Origin: Phytophthora sp. 'mugwort'
Lineage: Eukaryota > Oomycota > Peronosporomycetes > Peronosporales > Peronosporaceae
NCBI GenBank assembly: GCA_033558025.1
Contig: JAUCEF010000014.1
Coordinates: forward strand, 3,782,001 to 3,846,000
DNA: 64,000 bases
Direction: 5' to 3'
Both the position numbers and the translations under genes were made by a program. Below the pieces are notes generated by a model that worked only from the letters and a program-made list of their open reading frames with translations, ran no database searches and was not told where the DNA came from. Of the stretch, positions 62,680-64,000 are shown one piece after another; positions within the stretch are counted from its first letter, which is position 1, and each line of letters begins with the position of its first letter.

Positions 62680-64000
62680 TCAGTCTCGATAATATTGATT
62701 TGTTTGTACTTACACCATTTTATGTCCAAAATGACAAAAAAGAAAATTAATACGAAGTATAATGCCAGGTCGGCTATATGAAATGAATCGAATTTAGCGG
62801 GATATTAAATCTTGAGTACATGTTGATGATGACAACGGATCTGTACCCTCCATCGCAGCCGAGTTGTGCTACAGCTGTGCTCTGCACAGGTGAAGTTTCG
62901 TGCAGCTTCGATATCATACTACTTTTGCGGGATTTCTATCTGTATCTGCCCTCACAGCTTCAAATCCACGGCGCCCTCACGGCTCTGAATAAAATTCGAT
63001 GCCGCAAAAATGTGGACGATACATCGACCGGACGGGATAGGATTACTTGATTTGCAGTTTTGTCTCAACGTAATCAGTCGAAAGGGTGTCATGGCCGTCA
63101 AATCGACAAAAATGGAGGAGTCGACAGGAATCGTATTGCCCTGCCTCACCCCTAAAACCCGTTCCTGTAGGGCTTAACCCGATAGGGCCAAGCAAGACGT
63201 GACCATGCTTGGTCCTGGGTTTAAGTCTGCGTGCTTCGCATACGGATCTTAAACCACAGGTGTTGTTCGGCTTGCCAAGCAAGTGGATTTTCGCCCCTCT
63301 TGGATGGCCTATCCCTAGCGGTTGGATAAAAGGACAAACAATCAATTTGATACCGGAGGAGCTTCATTTTAATACCGGGCAAGGCGGATTTCCTACATTT
63401 GATACCGATATCCGGTGGATATATCCGTACACCAAAAAACGTGTATGTCAGCAGCTCGAATAGACAAAACCATAGACAAGTCGGTAAGAAGACATAAGTA
63501 CCAGTGTTCGAGCTCGTATTATTGTCATGCTACCTTGGGCAATAGTCGTGAGCGAAGACCGCAGGATATATTAACGAAGTGTTCGCGTACCTGCTATCAG
63601 GATCGCCGCTAGACAAGGGGCTTGACGTTTGCAATTTTTTGGTGTCTAATCTGATATCGGCGCTATTTTCGCTTGGCATAGGATATGCGTACCTCGCTAC
63701 GTCACATTTGTTTAAACATACTTTTGTATTGGAAGTCTCCCATCTTCCTGTAGTGCTGCTTGCTCAGAAAAACGGAAATTGCAGAAAAAAGTCGATTGAA
63801 GCGGAGACCAAACTGGCTAAGCTACACCTAGCCAGCCTGTCTTACGGAGAAAGGAAACAACATGCAACAAAATGAACCCATACGAAGACCTAGGCTGACG
63901 TCGAATGCGTGGACAGCTACTTACCCAATCCGCGTTGCCCACGCAGCTGCGATCACCATCGGAGTCTTACGACCGAGTCTTGATTGGCGAGAACAAGTGT
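62680..64000. other. Right end of window, no recognised gene
   Basis: Open frames at 62820-63050, 63415-63612 and 63579-63875 have no motif I know. The last one has one hydrophobic stretch (LVSNLISALFSLGIGYAYLA) and a charged tail, ending in KKSIEAETKLAKLHLA. It could be the end of a decayed gene. I see no transposon domain. Confidence 0.3.

Overview
The window looks like oomycete nuclear DNA, most probably from Phytophthora or a close relative. Long single-exon genes with small intergenic gaps sit beside large blocks of decayed DNA transposons. Two broken RXLR-like effector genes carry the Inr/FPR-type core promoter typical of oomycetes, and a 13-repeat WRKY19-type Cys/His protein of a kind common in oomycetes is present. 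Where introns are visible they are about 60-80 bp GT-AG introns. The organism call is my inference from these traits. No rRNA, tRNA or CRISPR array was found.

Layout. 0-2.7 kb: a degenerate Tc1/mariner-type transposase and a second decayed repeat ORF. 3.2-19.1 kb is a tight housekeeping block: TAF2 (+), a giant UBR-type ubiquitin ligase (-), a long near-perfect hairpin, a Cys/His-repeat protein (-), a ZIP metal transporter (+) and a CELF-like three-RRM RNA-binding protein (-). 20.3-24.4 kb: a decayed MULE transposase gene with a C-terminal Ulp1-like protease domain (-). 25-27.6 kb: a Tigger/pogo-type transposase relic split by about 0.9 kb of foreign sequence. 28.4-29 kb: a tract extremely rich in GATC. 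29.3 kb: a scrap of a glutathione reductase paralogue, followed by the intact glutathione reductase gene at 31.3 kb (+). 33.7-35.8 kb: a hAT-like relic. 36.2-39.1 kb: a long coiled-coil protein of unknown function.

39.4-42.6 kb is the most striking segment. It is a head-to-head palindrome with two 1,358-bp arms that differ at one base I could find, around a 186-bp unique spacer. Each arm carries a complete, identical NmrA-like NAD(P)-binding oxidoreductase gene. Outside the arms the inverted homology continues but is clearly diverged, which suggests gene conversion of the arms (or, alternatively, an assembly artefact).

42.6-43.65 kb and 61.4-62.6 kb hold two copies of a duplicated module. 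Each has an unidentified decayed coding stretch followed by an RXLR-like effector pseudogene. Both effector copies are frame-broken a few codons after the ATG, by different indels. Between them lie a large multi-pass membrane protein (44.0-47.0 kb), an ankyrin-type repeat protein (47.2-48.9 kb), a second MULE relic with SWIM finger and zinc knuckle (49.8-51.5 kb), a broken SET-domain gene (51.8-53.4 kb), a second Tigger relic (54.4-55.6 kb), a second mariner relic (57.4-59.4 kb) and a small inverted-repeat family (60.2-61.3 kb).

Functionally the intact genes are unrelated cell-maintenance genes: transcription initiation, protein turnover, RNA processing, metal transport, redox, and an NAD(P)-binding protein. 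The rest reads as the repeat-rich, fast-evolving compartment of a filamentous plant pathogen genome. All identities come from reading motifs; no database search was possible.
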